Origin: Candidatus Avamphibacillus intestinigallinarum
GTDB taxonomy: Bacteria; Bacillota; Bacilli; Bacillales; Amphibacillaceae
Length of the DNA stretch: 41,213 nt
Direction: 5' to 3'
Assembly (NCBI GenBank): GCA_018711205.1
Contig: DVIO01000058.1
Location: forward strand, 1-41,213
The notes below the pieces were generated by a model that was not told the DNA's origin, searched no databases, and saw only the letters and a list, made by a program, of their open reading frames with translations. Positions 33,105 to 41,213 of the stretch are shown in pieces (position 1 is the stretch's first letter; the number at the start of each line of letters is the position of its first letter). The translations under genes were made by a program, and so were the position numbers.

Positions 33105-35258
33105 CTACACATGTTCTAGTAATCCCATTTCTAGACAAGTTGTCATAGACAATAATTTTTCTTGTTTAGTAAATTGAATTTTTATATCATGATTAGAAAT
33201 CGCTGTAATCGTCCCTCTTCCGAATACACGATGCTTTATATCTATACCTGCTTTTAATTCATTCGCATCAGTAATCGCATTAGGGTTTAATGTTTCACGG
33301 TTTTTAACCTTTTTATAAGCAGATTTCTTTGATGAGTCCTCTAACGTTTCATCAGGATTCATAATTTGATAAATATCTTGTAAGAAACGTGAGGTTTTAA
33401 CATCTTTACGATGCTTTGCTTTATACGTCAACAATTCCAGATGAGATTTTGCCCTTGTCATACCGACATAAAATAAGCGAACCGCTTCTTCCAGCTGACT
33501 TTGTGATTCATCCGTAGAAGCTGGGATAACGCCTTCAATTAAATCAATCATATATACTTTTTCGAATTCAAGACCTTTTGCACTATGAAAGGTTGAAAAA
33601 GTTACCGCATTTTTAGCTTGGTTGGCTTGCTTCAACACATCTTGTAACCTATGAATGCGACGCGCAAAATCCTCCATCGTTGCCTCACGTTCTGCGATAT
33701 CTTCTAACGTTTGCAGTACGGTTAATAAGTAATCAAAATTAAAACCGAGCTGCTTACTCATCTCAGACAAGCGCTTTTGATAATCTAAATCATAACGAAT
33801 TGTTTTAATAATCTGTTCGGGACGCATCGACCTCATTTCTTTAAAGAGTCGGTCACATTTTTTAAAATTACGAACCTGATAAGGTTTTAAATCCGAGATA
33901 CGTTGCAATTCTTGAAATACTGTTGAGTCTTTTGGACAGCCTGATAAATTAGATAATTGTTGTTTTGATACATACCCGTTAAATTTCGTATGTATACGTT
34001 CTAATATATCGGCGCGGTGTGGACTGTGAATTAAACGCATGAAGTTCAATATATCCTGCACAACCCAATGCGAAAAGAAATGACTATCTGTATCTTTTGT
34101 ATAAAACGGAATGCCTTCTCTCTCAAGTGCATCATATAATATAATGGCGGAATGATTATTACGATATAAAATCGCTACATCTTGATAAGCCTCTGCCCCT
34201 TTGATTGCCTGTATCACATAATTGGTTTGTGATGTATGATCTGGGAGAAGCCGTATATGAATTTCACCTTCAGCTTTGTTTTCCGTAAACATATTTTTAT
34301 CATAACGATTTTTATTTCGTTTAATAAATTGATTACTGACCGATACGATCTCACGCTTGGAACGATAATTCTGCTCCATCATCATGATGTCAGCTTCAGG
34401 ATATACTTTTTTAAAATCTAATAAATATTGGGGCTCTGCTGCTCTCCATGTATAAATGGATTGATCATCATCTGCTACTACACAAAGGTTACGATGTTTT
34501 TTAACGAGCAACTCAATAATTTTATGTTGAACTAATGATGTATCTTGACTTTCATCGGTTAATACATACTCATAACGCTGTTGATAGTTTGATAAAACAG
34601 CCGCATCATTTCCTAAAATATCATAAGCCTTCGTTAACATATCATCATAATCTAATAACAACGTCGAAGTCCCTCGTTCTTTAAACTTTTCATAATCTCT
34701 AATGATTTCCACATAATGGCGAACTGTACAGTCAACTTGTTCCCAATCAGCCTCTTGATATAATTTATTTTTAATAAAACTAATCGTTGAAATAAGCTCC
34801 TCTAACTGATCATCAGTGATCACTTCATCATTATATGTTTGATACAATCTACGTAAAATCTGTTTCTTATGTAAAAAACGTGGCTCTACATACCCTTCAA
34901 TGAGCTGATAAGCAATCTGATGTTGACTTAAATAATTGCGGACAATTTCAAAAGCTAAGCTATGGATTGTTGAAAAATCGACAACCGTTAAATCCGGAAA
35001 GAAATGTTGAAACCTTGCAGTCATATCCCGCGCTGAAGCCTTACTGAATGTAACCGCTTTGATTTTGTGAGACGGGACTTGTTTTACTTTTATTAAATAA
35101 CCGATTCTCATAATCATCGTCGTTGTTTTGCCCGAACCTGGTGAAGCTAATAGTAGTAACGGACCTTCTGTTTTCAATACCGCTTCTTTTTGAACAGCAT
35201 TTAACACAACTCCAATATCTGTTTCTGTCCGACTGAAAAATTGTGCTTCATCTATCAT
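33105..35258 (-). CDS. UvrD/PcrA-type superfamily 1 DNA helicase (YjcD-like)
   Basis: 717 residues with the full SF1A motif set: Q motif LNAVQKEAV, I ASPGSGKTT (38-46), Ia AVTFSKASARDM, II VLTDESQD, III VVADDDQSIYTWRAA, IV MEQNYRS, V TFHSAKGLEFEKVYM and VI EAVRLFYVGMTRA. Length and the C-terminal Tudor-like segment (IKHRVFGRGTITAIS) fit B. subtilis YjcD better than PcrA, although PcrA has a similar end. Motif II is DESQD where UvrD and PcrA have DEFQD or DEAQD. A 3'-5' translocase role in repair is inferred from family. Confidence 0.9.
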   Translation of the reverse strand: MIDEAQFFSRTETDIGVVLNAVQKEAVLKTEGPLLLLASPGSGKTTTMIMRIGYLIKVKQVPSHKIKAVTFSKASARDMTARFQHFFPDLTVVDFSTIHSLAFEIVRNYLSQHQIAYQLIEGYVEPRFLHKKQILRRLYQTYNDEVITDDQLEELISTISFIKNKLYQEADWEQVDCTVRHYVEIIRDYEKFKERGTSTLLLDYDDMLTKAYDILGNDAAVLSNYQQRYEYVLTDESQDTSLVQHKIIELLVKKHRNLCVVADDDQSIYTWRAAEPQYLLDFKKVYPEADIMMMEQNYRSKREIVSVSNQFIKRNKNRYDKNMFTENKAEGEIHIRLLPDHTSQTNYVIQAIKGAEAYQDVAILYRNNHSAIILYDALEREGIPFYTKDTDSHFFSHWVVQDILNFMRLIHSPHRADILERIHTKFNGYVSKQQLSNLSGCPKDSTVFQELQRISDLKPYQVRNFKKCDRLFKEMRSMRPEQIIKTIRYDLDYQKRLSEMSKQLGFNFDYLLTVLQTLEDIAEREATMEDFARRIHRLQDVLKQANQAKNAVTFSTFHSAKGLEFEKVYMIDLIEGVIPASTDESQSQLEEAVRLFYVGMTRAKSHLELLTYKAKHRKDVKTSRFLQDIYQIMNPDETLEDSSKKSAYKKVKNRETLNPNAITDANELKAGIDIKHRVFGRGTITAISNHDIKIQFTKQEKLLSMTTCLEMGLLEHV

Positions 35259-35302
35259 TTATACGTCTCCTCCCTTCTTCATCTCTCAAATAAACATGAC
35301 AC

Positions 35303-36031
35303 CTATGATCTATCAAAAAACACCATTTGCATGACAAGTCCATCACGGTTTTGACGTGGTTCTTTAGGAATTGTCATCAATCCTTTCGCTTGTCCTAGCA
35401 TTCCAACAATCGCAATGCAACAAGCATCTATACAGTCATCTGGATATTTCTGAAACAGTTCAGTCGCTTCTATTTTCTCTCGGTATTGCCTAAATCTATC
35501 GCTCACTTCAGCAAGTAAGTCCAATCGTTCTAATTGACCTGCTAATGTTTTTTTAGAGCTAGCTAACGCTACTTTATCCAAAGTTAGTCTAGTAAACGCT
35601 AATTCTGGATGACATTCGAAAACTTTGTGTATATATGATTTATTTTCTAGTAAAAATGTATTCACTTCTTGTATTTTCTTAATTAAATAAAAGGATTGCT
35701 TACTAAGCCCTTTATGTAACACAAGTTTATTCATACGATTGGTTGCGTCATATGTCTTTTGTTCCGCTGCTTGCGCACATGGTACATTGAATATGCTAGA
35801 GGCTTTTTTCTTTAAATATTGTCTTGCCATAGCTTCCGGTCGTTGTTCACTTTCCATGATTGAAAAAGGCAAACCAATCGGTATGTCTACTAAAAAGTTC
35901 GATTGAGAAGAGTAAGCCTTAATTACCTCTATAAAAGTTGGGAAACATTTTAACGTGAGACCTGCTTCATTCATTGTAAATGAAATCCAACCTGCTTTAC
36001 ACCCATCGACACCAACAATTTCCATCGCCAT
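35303..36031 (-). CDS. DUF429 family protein
   Basis: 242 residues from MAMEIVGVDGC, chosen because AAGGGTG lies about 10 nt ahead; a TTG three codons earlier abuts that site. DUF429 proteins are predicted RNase H-like nucleases: GVDGCKAGW (residues 6-14) with the first Asp, FLVDIPIGLP (49-58) with the second, FECHPELAFTRL, and the late DDCIDACCIA with further acidic residues. No activity has been established that I can cite. It lies 44 bp from the helicase gene on the same strand. Confidence 0.82.
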   Translation of the reverse strand: MAMEIVGVDGCKAGWISFTMNEAGLTLKCFPTFIEVIKAYSSQSNFLVDIPIGLPFSIMESEQRPEAMARQYLKKKASSIFNVPCAQAAEQKTYDATNRMNKLVLHKGLSKQSFYLIKKIQEVNTFLLENKSYIHKVFECHPELAFTRLTLDKVALASSKKTLAGQLERLDLLAEVSDRFRQYREKIEATELFQKYPDDCIDACCIAIVGMLGQAKGLMTIPKEPRQNRDGLVMQMVFFDRS

Positions 36032-36100
36032 TTGCTTCAATCACCCTTCTGAACTACTCAATCTTAATATACAATGACATCCAACCTCTCATTCTATCAT

Positions 36101-36130
36101 AAAAAAGCCCCTCTTAATTAAAAGAGGAGC
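36101..36130 (-). terminator. Terminator of the chemoreceptor gene
   Basis: GCTCCTCTT and AAGAGGGGC pair (one G-U) around TTAATT, followed by six T on the minus strand. Confidence 0.88.
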
Positions 36131-36136
36131 AACATA

Positions 36137-37828
36137 CTATAGTTTAAATGTATCAACTAATTGATTTAATTGTTCAGCTTGTTCACGTAATTGTTTAGAG
36201 CTATCAGCTACTTCTTCAACGGAACTGCTTGCCTGTTGTGCAGACGCAGCTGTTTGTTCAACACCTGCTGCCGCTTCTTCTGATATTGCAGCTATGTCCT
36301 CAATAGATTGGCCCATCTCTTCACTTCCAGCAACAATCTCTGCTAAATTACGCGAGATGGTTTGAATACTCGTCACCATTTGAGTGACATCTTCGTATAT
36401 TTCGTTAAATGTCGCTTCGGTTGTATTGATTTGTTCAGTTCCTGATGTTACTTCTTGGAAACCTTTCTCCAATGAATCTGACACCATCGACGTTTCAGAT
36501 TGAATATTTTCTACAATACCCGTAATGTCATTAACAGAGAACGAAACTTGTTCAGCAAGCTTACGTACTTCATCAGCTACCACTGCAAATCCTTTGCCAT
36601 GTTCTCCAGCTCTAGCAGCTTCAATTGCTGCATTTAAAGCTAGTAGGTTGGTTTGATCAGATATCGACTGAATAACTTGAACGAGATTAGAAATCTCTTC
36701 TGATTGCTTATTAAGGGCAGCCATTTTATCAACAGATTCTTTAACAATTTGATTGATGATTTCCATTTGTTTAGAAGAAGAACCCATTAACTGACTACCT
36801 TCTCCAGTCATCGTGAGCACATGATTGGACTGTGTTTCAATTTGCTCACCATTGGAATTCGCTTCAGCAATAAGTGTTGTAAAGCTAGACATGTTTTGTG
36901 TTAAATCCGTTGCACTATTCGCCTGTGTTTCAGCGCCAGAGGCAAGCTCTTCCATCGTCGTCGCAATTTGCTCTGTTCCTGAATTAACTTCTTCAGCACT
37001 TTGACTTAATGCTTCACTTTGGTTCGTTAAATATCCAGAAACCTTTTGAATATTGGTTAATAAGTTTCGTAACGTATCGCTCATATAATTCGTCGTTTTA
37101 ATCAGCTCGCCGACCTCATCTTGTAAATTCGTTTCTAATGATTCATTTGTTAAATCCCCTTCAGATAAAGCTTTCATTCTAGTCATAACAAGTTGAATCG
37201 GGTTTACAATAGATCGTGCTGTAAATAAAGCAATGAAAACACTTGCTACAATAACTACAGCAACAATTACAAGGTTAAATATAACAGTAGCATTTGCTTT
37301 AGATAATGCCTCTTTTCCAATCCTGTCCACATTTTCCTTTTTTTCAACAGTTAATTCATCCATATCATTAATAACGTCTAAAGAGATTGGTCGTGCTTCT
37401 TCCAAGTATTCTCTAGCTGCTTTTTTATCGCCTTTCTCATTGGCATCGATTGTTTGCTCAATCAAATCTTCCCATTCTTGTTTCTTTTCCAAAATATGAT
37501 CAATTTTGGAGTTTTGTGATAGCTTCTGAATATGTTCTTCTATTTTATCTCCTTCTTTAATGGTATCTTGCAATTCTTCCTTTATTGCCTCATCATCCTC
37601 AAGCACATAGCCACGAATTAAAGATGAAATAGCTGATATATTTTGGTTCAAATCCGTATCCGCATTTAATAATGGTAGTTGTGTTTCTGTGATTTCTGCT
37701 GTTTTTGCATTATTATCTTTTATACCTAAATACGTTAATACTCCCATACCTAATACGAGTATCATTATAATTATAAATCCTGTTAAAATTTTCATACGTA
37801 CCGATTTGAATTGAAAAGCATTTTTCAT
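36137..37828 (-). CDS. Methyl-accepting chemotaxis protein
   Basis: 563 residues with the standard plan: cytoplasmic start, membrane helix (about 13-34), an extracellular four-helix-bundle sensor (35-180), a second membrane helix (about 183-205), HAMP (206-260), then the long signalling coiled coil with the conserved hairpin tip [36 protein letters not shown] region. The sensor is of the 4HB_MCP type, close in plan to B. subtilis YvaQ; its ligand is unknown. There is no C-terminal CheR-docking pentapeptide. A SigD-like promoter lies upstream, fitting the flagellar/chemotaxis regulon. Confidence 0.92.
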   Translation of the reverse strand: MKNAFQFKSVRMKILTGFIIIMILVLGMGVLTYLGIKDNNAKTAEITETQLPLLNADTDLNQNISAISSLIRGYVLEDDEAIKEELQDTIKEGDKIEEHIQKLSQNSKIDHILEKKQEWEDLIEQTIDANEKGDKKAAREYLEEARPISLDVINDMDELTVEKKENVDRIGKEALSKANATVIFNLVIVAVVIVASVFIALFTARSIVNPIQLVMTRMKALSEGDLTNESLETNLQDEVGELIKTTNYMSDTLRNLLTNIQKVSGYLTNQSEALSQSAEEVNSGTEQIATTMEELASGAETQANSATDLTQNMSSFTTLIAEANSNGEQIETQSNHVLTMTGEGSQLMGSSSKQMEIINQIVKESVDKMAALNKQSEEISNLVQVIQSISDQTNLLALNAAIEAARAGEHGKGFAVVADEVRKLAEQVSFSVNDITGIVENIQSETSMVSDSLEKGFQEVTSGTEQINTTEATFNEIYEDVTQMVTSIQTISRNLAEIVAGSEEMGQSIEDIAAISEEAAAGVEQTAASAQQASSSVEEVADSSKQLREQAEQLNQLVDTFKL

Positions 37829-37875
37829 AATTTTCGTCTCCTATTTTCTTTTTTTATTTCACTTGGTTAATTATA

Positions 37876-37902
37876 TTATCGGTGTATTTATGCTTTTTTG
37901 TA
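37876..37902 (-). promoter_or_regulatory. SigD-like promoter of the chemoreceptor
   Basis: TACA (37899-37902), 15-bp spacer, ACCGATAA (37876-37883) on the minus strand: 3/4 and 7/8 matches to the SigD consensus TAAA-N15-GCCGATAA/T. Confidence 0.6.
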
Positions 37903-37912
37903 CTTTATATCA

Positions 37913-37952
37913 CAAAAAAACATGACATTTCTTTTAATAGAAATGTCATGTT
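37913..37952 (-). terminator. Terminator of the BCCT transporter gene
   Basis: AACATGACATTTC and GAAATGTCATGTT pair perfectly over 13 bp around an 8-nt loop, followed by TTTTT on the minus strand. Confidence 0.92.
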
Positions 37953-37960
37953 TTAAACCA

Positions 37961-39472
37961 CTATTTTTCATTATTAGGTTTAATGTATAAACCAAGTTCT
38001 CGTTGTTCTTTTGACAATGATTTATATAGTGAAATCATCATAAATATAATAATAAACGAGAACGGTAAGGCACTGGCGACGAGCGTATTTTGTAACGCTA
38101 TCAATCCACCACTGTATAATAGAATTAACGCAACAGCAGCTTGTGCAATACCCCATGTAATTTTAACCGAGTTCGGTGGAGTGAGTGAACCATTTGTCGT
38201 TTGCATACCAAGTACGAATGTCGCTGAATCCGCAGATGTAATAAAGAACGTTATAATTAGGATCAATGCGACCATGGATAAGACCATCGTCCAAGGGAAT
38301 TGATGGAATACTGCGAACAGAACTTGTTCGTCAGCATATTTCGATAAATCAAAAATACCCATGTTTTGTACTTTTATTGCCGCTGTACCAAATGCAGCGA
38401 ACCAAACAAAGCTAATAACTGCAGGCAGGAATAGCACACCCATTAAGAACTCTCTAATTGTTCGACCTTTAGATACGCGGGCAATAAACATCCCTACAAA
38501 TGGTGACCAAGAAATCCACCATGCCCAATAGAAGATTGTCCAATCATTAATCCAAGTACGATTATCTCCATTTAGTGGCGCACTTCTAAAACTCATATGA
38601 ATCAGGTCTTGAATGTAACCACCAATTGAATCTGTAAACATGTTTAATGTTAAAACAGTTGGACCAACAATAAACATTAAAATTAATAAAATAACAGCTA
38701 AATAAATATTTGTATTACTTAAATATTTAATCCCTTTACCAATACCAGACCAAGCTGAAATAATAAATAGAATGGTTACGATAATCACAATAATTACTTG
38801 AACTGTGAAATTCGTTGGAATATCAAATAAGTACGATAACCCACCATTGATTTGTGCAGCGCCTAGTCCAAGTGTTGTCGCAACACCAATGACTGTTGCA
38901 AATACACTAAGCACATCAATGATTGTTCCCCAAATACCTTTCATGGCTTTTTTACCAAAAAGTGGTGTTAATGTTGCAGAAATTAAACCAGGCGCACCTT
39001 TTCTAAATTTGAAATAGGCAAGTCCTAGTGCAACAACACCATATACCGCCCAAGCATGGATTCCCCAATGGAAGAATGTATAACGCATGGCTTCTTTAAA
39101 GGCTTCTGCCGTTTCGCCTTCTGCTGTAGCTGGGGTTACAAAGTGAGATAAAGGTTCAGCTGCACCGAAGAACACTAAACCAATCCCCATACCAGCACTA
39201 AACAACATTGCGAACCAAGTAACCGTTGAATACTCAGGCTCATCATCAGGTTTACCTAATTTTATTGCCCCCATTGGACTAACAATAAAGAATAAACAAA
39301 AGAGTACGACAAATGTTACTAAAATTAAATAATACCAACCAAAATTAGTCGTTATGAGGTCTTGTAAATTAGTTGTTACTCGTTCTAAACCTTCCGGAGC
39401 AACAATACCAGCAAAAACAGCTATTGCTACAATGGCTATCGATATCCAGAATACTTTCGTTACATGTTTCAT
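37961..39472 (-). CDS. opuD: Glycine betaine transporter, BCCT family (OpuD-like)
   Basis: 503 residues, 12 membrane segments. The start is the ATG 7 nt after AAAGGA; a TTG two codons earlier overlaps that site. BCCT hallmarks are the glycine-rich [18 protein letters not shown] (near 95-112) with the betaine/Na+ site, and [25 protein letters not shown], the family tryptophan signature with the aromatic substrate cage. Length and short termini match OpuD. It takes up glycine betaine or a related osmolyte with Na+ under salt stress; choline specificity cannot be excluded. Confidence 0.92.
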   Translation of the reverse strand: MKHVTKVFWISIAIVAIAVFAGIVAPEGLERVTTNLQDLITTNFGWYYLILVTFVVLFCLFFIVSPMGAIKLGKPDDEPEYSTVTWFAMLFSAGMGIGLVFFGAAEPLSHFVTPATAEGETAEAFKEAMRYTFFHWGIHAWAVYGVVALGLAYFKFRKGAPGLISATLTPLFGKKAMKGIWGTIIDVLSVFATVIGVATTLGLGAAQINGGLSYLFDIPTNFTVQVIIVIIVTILFIISAWSGIGKGIKYLSNTNIYLAVILLILMFIVGPTVLTLNMFTDSIGGYIQDLIHMSFRSAPLNGDNRTWINDWTIFYWAWWISWSPFVGMFIARVSKGRTIREFLMGVLFLPAVISFVWFAAFGTAAIKVQNMGIFDLSKYADEQVLFAVFHQFPWTMVLSMVALILIITFFITSADSATFVLGMQTTNGSLTPPNSVKITWGIAQAAVALILLYSGGLIALQNTLVASALPFSFIIIFMMISLYKSLSKEQRELGLYIKPNNEK

Positions 39473-39630
39473 AGTCAAATCCTTTCTAAATTGATTTTTA
39501 TAATGCGACCTAAGTGAAAATCATCACAATTAAGTAGCATACAGAAAATTCGACAAAAAATCAAAAAAGCTTAATTTTTTAAGAGAATTTAAGAGAAGTG
39601 ACTACTTTAAAGCTTTTCACTATTCCACTT

Positions 39631-39840
39631 TTAAAAAATAACATCATAGCCTTGTTCTTCAATAGCATTTCGAATATCAATCATCGTAATATTCGAATCA
39701 TCAAAAGCAATGTCTACTTTGCCACTTTCTAATTGAACATCAACAGCATTAACACCATTCAAATTTTGTAATGTACTTTTTACTGATTGTTCACAATGGC
39801 TACACGTCATTCCTTGTACATTTAAGGTGGTTTGCATCAT
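39631..39840 (-). CDS. copZ: Copper chaperone CopZ-like HMA protein
   Basis: 69 residues from the first Met of MMQTTLNVQG, 6 nt after AAGGGG. A single heavy-metal-associated domain with the metal site MTCSHC (C13 and C16), the form typical of Cu(I) chaperones. The ferredoxin-like fold is complete through EEQGYDVIF. It is divergent from the arsR-cadA pair and has its own promoter. Its partner copper ATPase is not in the window; the ATPase next door has HMA motifs of the Cd/Zn type. Confidence 0.85.
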   Translation of the reverse strand: MMQTTLNVQGMTCSHCEQSVKSTLQNLNGVNAVDVQLESGKVDIAFDDSNITMIDIRNAIEEQGYDVIF

Positions 39841-39932
39841 TTTAAGCCCCTTTTTCAACTAAGTCTATTTGTAATCAGCATGTTAAAGTTATTCTTACCT
39901 TATTCCATAGAAATGAAACCATTTTATAGATA

Positions 39933-39962
39933 AATATACGAATGAAATGCTTTTCATTTCAA
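39933..39962 (-). promoter_or_regulatory. Candidate copZ promoter with an internal dyad
   Basis: TTGAAA (39957-39962), 18-bp spacer, TATATT (39933-39938) on the minus strand. TGAAATG-N5-CATTTCA (39943-39961) lies in the spacer and -35, as an operator would. Confidence 0.5.
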
Positions 39963-39975
39963 AGTTGAACGCCTA

Positions 39976-40037
39976 TTGACTTTCATATTAATTATTACTA
40001 ATATGAAGAGATACAATATATTAATTTATTTTAATAT
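39976..40037 (+). promoter_or_regulatory. arsR-cadA promoter and ArsR-type operators
   Basis: TTGACT (39976-39981), 17-bp spacer, TAATAT (39999-40004). The inverted repeat TTCATATTA-N8-TAATATGAA (39982-40007) spans the spacer and -10, and a second dyad ATATTAA-N6-TTAATAT lies at 40018-40037, near the transcript start. The A+T-rich imperfect palindromes resemble SmtB/ArsR operators. Confidence 0.65.
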
Positions 40038-40058
40038 GACTATTAAAGGAGATTTCAT

Positions 40059-40379
40059 ATGACAACCGATTATTTAGATACAAAAGTTAAATTTCTACAT
40101 GGATTTGCTAATAAAATACGTGTTCAAATTCTTGATGAACTTCATGATAGAGAAAAAACGGTTTCCGAGCTAATGGCAAATGTTGATGGAAGCCAATCAA
40201 GCATCTCGCAGCATTTAGCTTGTTTGAAAGATTGTGGACTTGTATCAGCAAGACAAGATGGCAAGTATGTGTATTATCGGCTGCGGAATCAAAAGATCCA
40301 CGATTTGCTTGATATGTTTGATTTTGTACTTGATGATGTTGAAGATAGTGTACGCTCATGTCTTCATCAAATAAATTAA
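40059..40379 (+). CDS. ArsR/SmtB-family metal sensor of the CmtR type
   Basis: 106 residues, a winged helix-turn-helix (TVSELMANVDGSQSSISQHLACLKDCGLV, then the wing ARQDGKYVYYRL). The likely metal ligands are C55 and C59 in ACLKDCG on the recognition helix and C101 near the end. Mycobacterium tuberculosis CmtR, a Cd/Pb sensor, uses Cys57, Cys61 and Cys102 in the same arrangement. The SmtB alpha-5 and ArsR alpha-3 motifs are not seen. AAAGGAG precedes the ATG. It should repress itself and the P-type ATPase gene, which starts 12 bp downstream. Confidence 0.87.
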   Translation: MTTDYLDTKVKFLHGFANKIRVQILDELHDREKTVSELMANVDGSQSSISQHLACLKDCGLVSARQDGKYVYYRLRNQKIHDLLDMFDFVLDDVEDSVRSCLHQIN

Positions 40380-40391
40380 AGAAGGAGACTT

Positions 40392-41213
40392 ATGATGAAT
40401 CATTCATGTTGTAACCATAAACACAACCCAACACAAAGTGGTTTTCAAAAGCACGATATCAAATGTGACCAAGTTGCTGAGACAGCAGTCCAAACAAAAG
40501 AATCAACAACAAAGAAAAAAGAGACATCAGATTCTGGAGGAGGCGATGATGAGAGTGATTGTTGTCACATAACGATTGATCACAATCATAACAACAATCA
40601 TCAACATACTCACACAGATGATCAATTACGAGTAAACAAACAACTGGACAATTCACCTCTTCACAAATGTTATGTCGTTAATGGAATTGATTGTACATCT
40701 TGTGCTGCTTCAATTGAAAAAACTTTATTAAAAGAAGAAAAAATAGACGAAGCCATTGTTCATTTTAGTACAGGAAAACTCTCAGTCGGTGCTCAAGAAG
40801 AAAATGCCTTTCAGTCCGTAGAATCAATTGTTCGGAAACTTGGCTACGACATTCAACCAGAGGTTAAAGATACAAATGAACAAATATATGAAGTCATAGG
40901 CATGGATTGTTCGAGTTGCGCGGCTTCAATTGAAAAACATATCCAAAACTTCCCTCAAGTTGAAACTGCAAGTATCCATTTTTCAACAGGTGTCTTAACG
41001 GCAAAGCATACAGGTAAATCAGAAGCAATCATTAAAGAAATCCAAAACCTTGGCTATGAAGCACATTTAAAATCAAGCAAACAACAGACTAAAAACAATA
41101 AATCTAAATTCAAATCTTATAATTCAATTATATTTTCCGGATTATTCATTGCGATTGGCTTTGCATTACGTTATACGAGTAGTCCCATTTTTATCGAAAC
41201 AATTTTATTTGCC
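40392..41213 (+). CDS. cadA: Heavy-metal P-type ATPase (CadA-like), truncated by the window end
   Basis: The first 274 codons of a P1B-type ATPase; the catalytic part lies outside the window. AAGGAG precedes two adjacent ATGs (40392 and 40395; the second is better spaced). Residues 1-93 are a leader with about 11 His and 6 Cys (for example DHNHNNNHQHTHTDD near 63-77 and C57-C58). Two HMA domains follow, with metal sites D100-C-T-S-C104 and D172-C-S-S-C176; the Asp before the first Cys is typical of Cd/Zn/Pb pumps such as ZntA and CadA. The first membrane helix begins near residue 240. Co-transcribed with the CmtR-type repressor. Confidence 0.88.
   Translation, partial: MMNHSCCNHKHNPTQSGFQKHDIKCDQVAETAVQTKESTTKKKETSDSGGGDDESDCCHITIDHNHNNNHQHTHTDDQLRVNKQLDNSPLHKCYVVNGIDCTSCAASIEKTLLKEEKIDEAIVHFSTGKLSVGAQEENAFQSVESIVRKLGYDIQPEVKDTNEQIYEVIGMDCSSCAASIEKHIQNFPQVETASIHFSTGVLTAKHTGKSEAIIKEIQNLGYEAHLKSSKQQTKNNKSKFKSYNSIIFSGLFIAIGFALRYTSSPIFIETILFA

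Noticed and set aside
39530..39560. CodY-like motif upstream of opuD (AATTTTCTGTATGCT)
   Set aside because: Four mismatches to the 15-bp consensus in an A+T-rich region; too weak to call.
40459..40656. Minus-strand Cys/His-rich open frame in cadA
   Set aside because: It mirrors the His/Cys-rich leader coding sequence of the ATPase, which is clearly read on the plus strand.
1..41213. CRISPR arrays, tRNA or rRNA genes, insertion sequences, prophage
   Set aside because: No regularly spaced repeats, no tRNA- or rRNA-like sequence, no transposase, integrase or phage gene was seen on either strand.

Overview
The window is low-GC DNA from a spore-forming member of the Bacillaceae. The evidence is a gamma-type small acid-soluble spore protein (sspE), the cortex-maturation deacetylase pdaA, CtsR-box control of clpE, a SigD-like promoter, MreBH, and the gene neighbourhood ygaD / ygaC (ntdp) / sspE / mutY / yfhP / yfhH / recX, which is the Bacillus subtilis arrangement. 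Sodium-coupled and osmolyte transporters (AlsT type, YuiF type, OpuD type) fit a halotolerant relative such as the Oceanobacillus-Virgibacillus group; that placement is inference. No tRNA, rRNA, IS element, prophage or CRISPR array was seen.

Layout. 1-5.4 kb: an ABC exporter that stops at its ATPase boundary, ntdp, sspE, mutY, divergent yfhP, and a recX-yfhH pair. 5.4-8.6 kb: a GNAT acetyltransferase, a divergent pair of a small unknown gene and an XRE-type regulator, a DUF4064 membrane protein and a secreted ComEC-like metallo-hydrolase. 8.6-13.2 kb: clpE with tandem CtsR boxes, pdaA and a YuiF-like transporter. 13.3-18.5 kb: an OsmC protein, an amino-acid ABC importer lacking its ATPase gene, a YtxH-like/YihY pair and an AlsT-type symporter. 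18.5-23.1 kb: a secreted CAP protein, mreBH, an unknown anchored protein, and thiD-thiE behind a TPP riboswitch with a terminator. 23.1-28.8 kb: a same-strand run ribD - ribBA - small membrane protein - yfmR (ABC-F), then a GNAT gene and an RraA-like gene. 28.9-33.1 kb: a TcaA/YvbJ-like anchored protein with a NagZ-like GH3 enzyme, a CapA-like lipoprotein and a small membrane protein. 33.1-39.5 kb: a YjcD-type helicase, a DUF429 protein, a chemoreceptor and an OpuD-type BCCT transporter. 39.6-41.2 kb: a metal-resistance locus with a copZ-like gene divergent from a CmtR-type ArsR repressor and a CadA-like P-type ATPase that runs off the window.

Most interesting points. (1) The protein annotated by homology as RibBA has an intact GTP cyclohydrolase II half but a DHBP-synthase half that has lost its metal-binding and substrate motifs. 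It sits with ribD but without ribE, ribH or an FMN riboswitch. (2) Two genes, recX and the NagZ-like gene, have strong Shine-Dalgarno sequences and well-conserved or sensible N-termini but no ATG, GTG or TTG where a start is needed, suggesting AUC/AUA and AUU initiation. (3) The ABC exporter at the left edge has an in-frame stop just where its ATPase domain begins. (4) The ArsR regulator has the Cys-x3-Cys plus C-terminal Cys arrangement of CmtR and precedes an ATPase with a His/Cys-rich leader and two HMA domains. (5) Several promoters overlap clear dyads (alsT, arsR, copZ), and a nested palindrome of about 84 bp follows an unknown gene. Nothing amounts to a proven new system; the RibBA-like locus is the best candidate for altered biochemistry.
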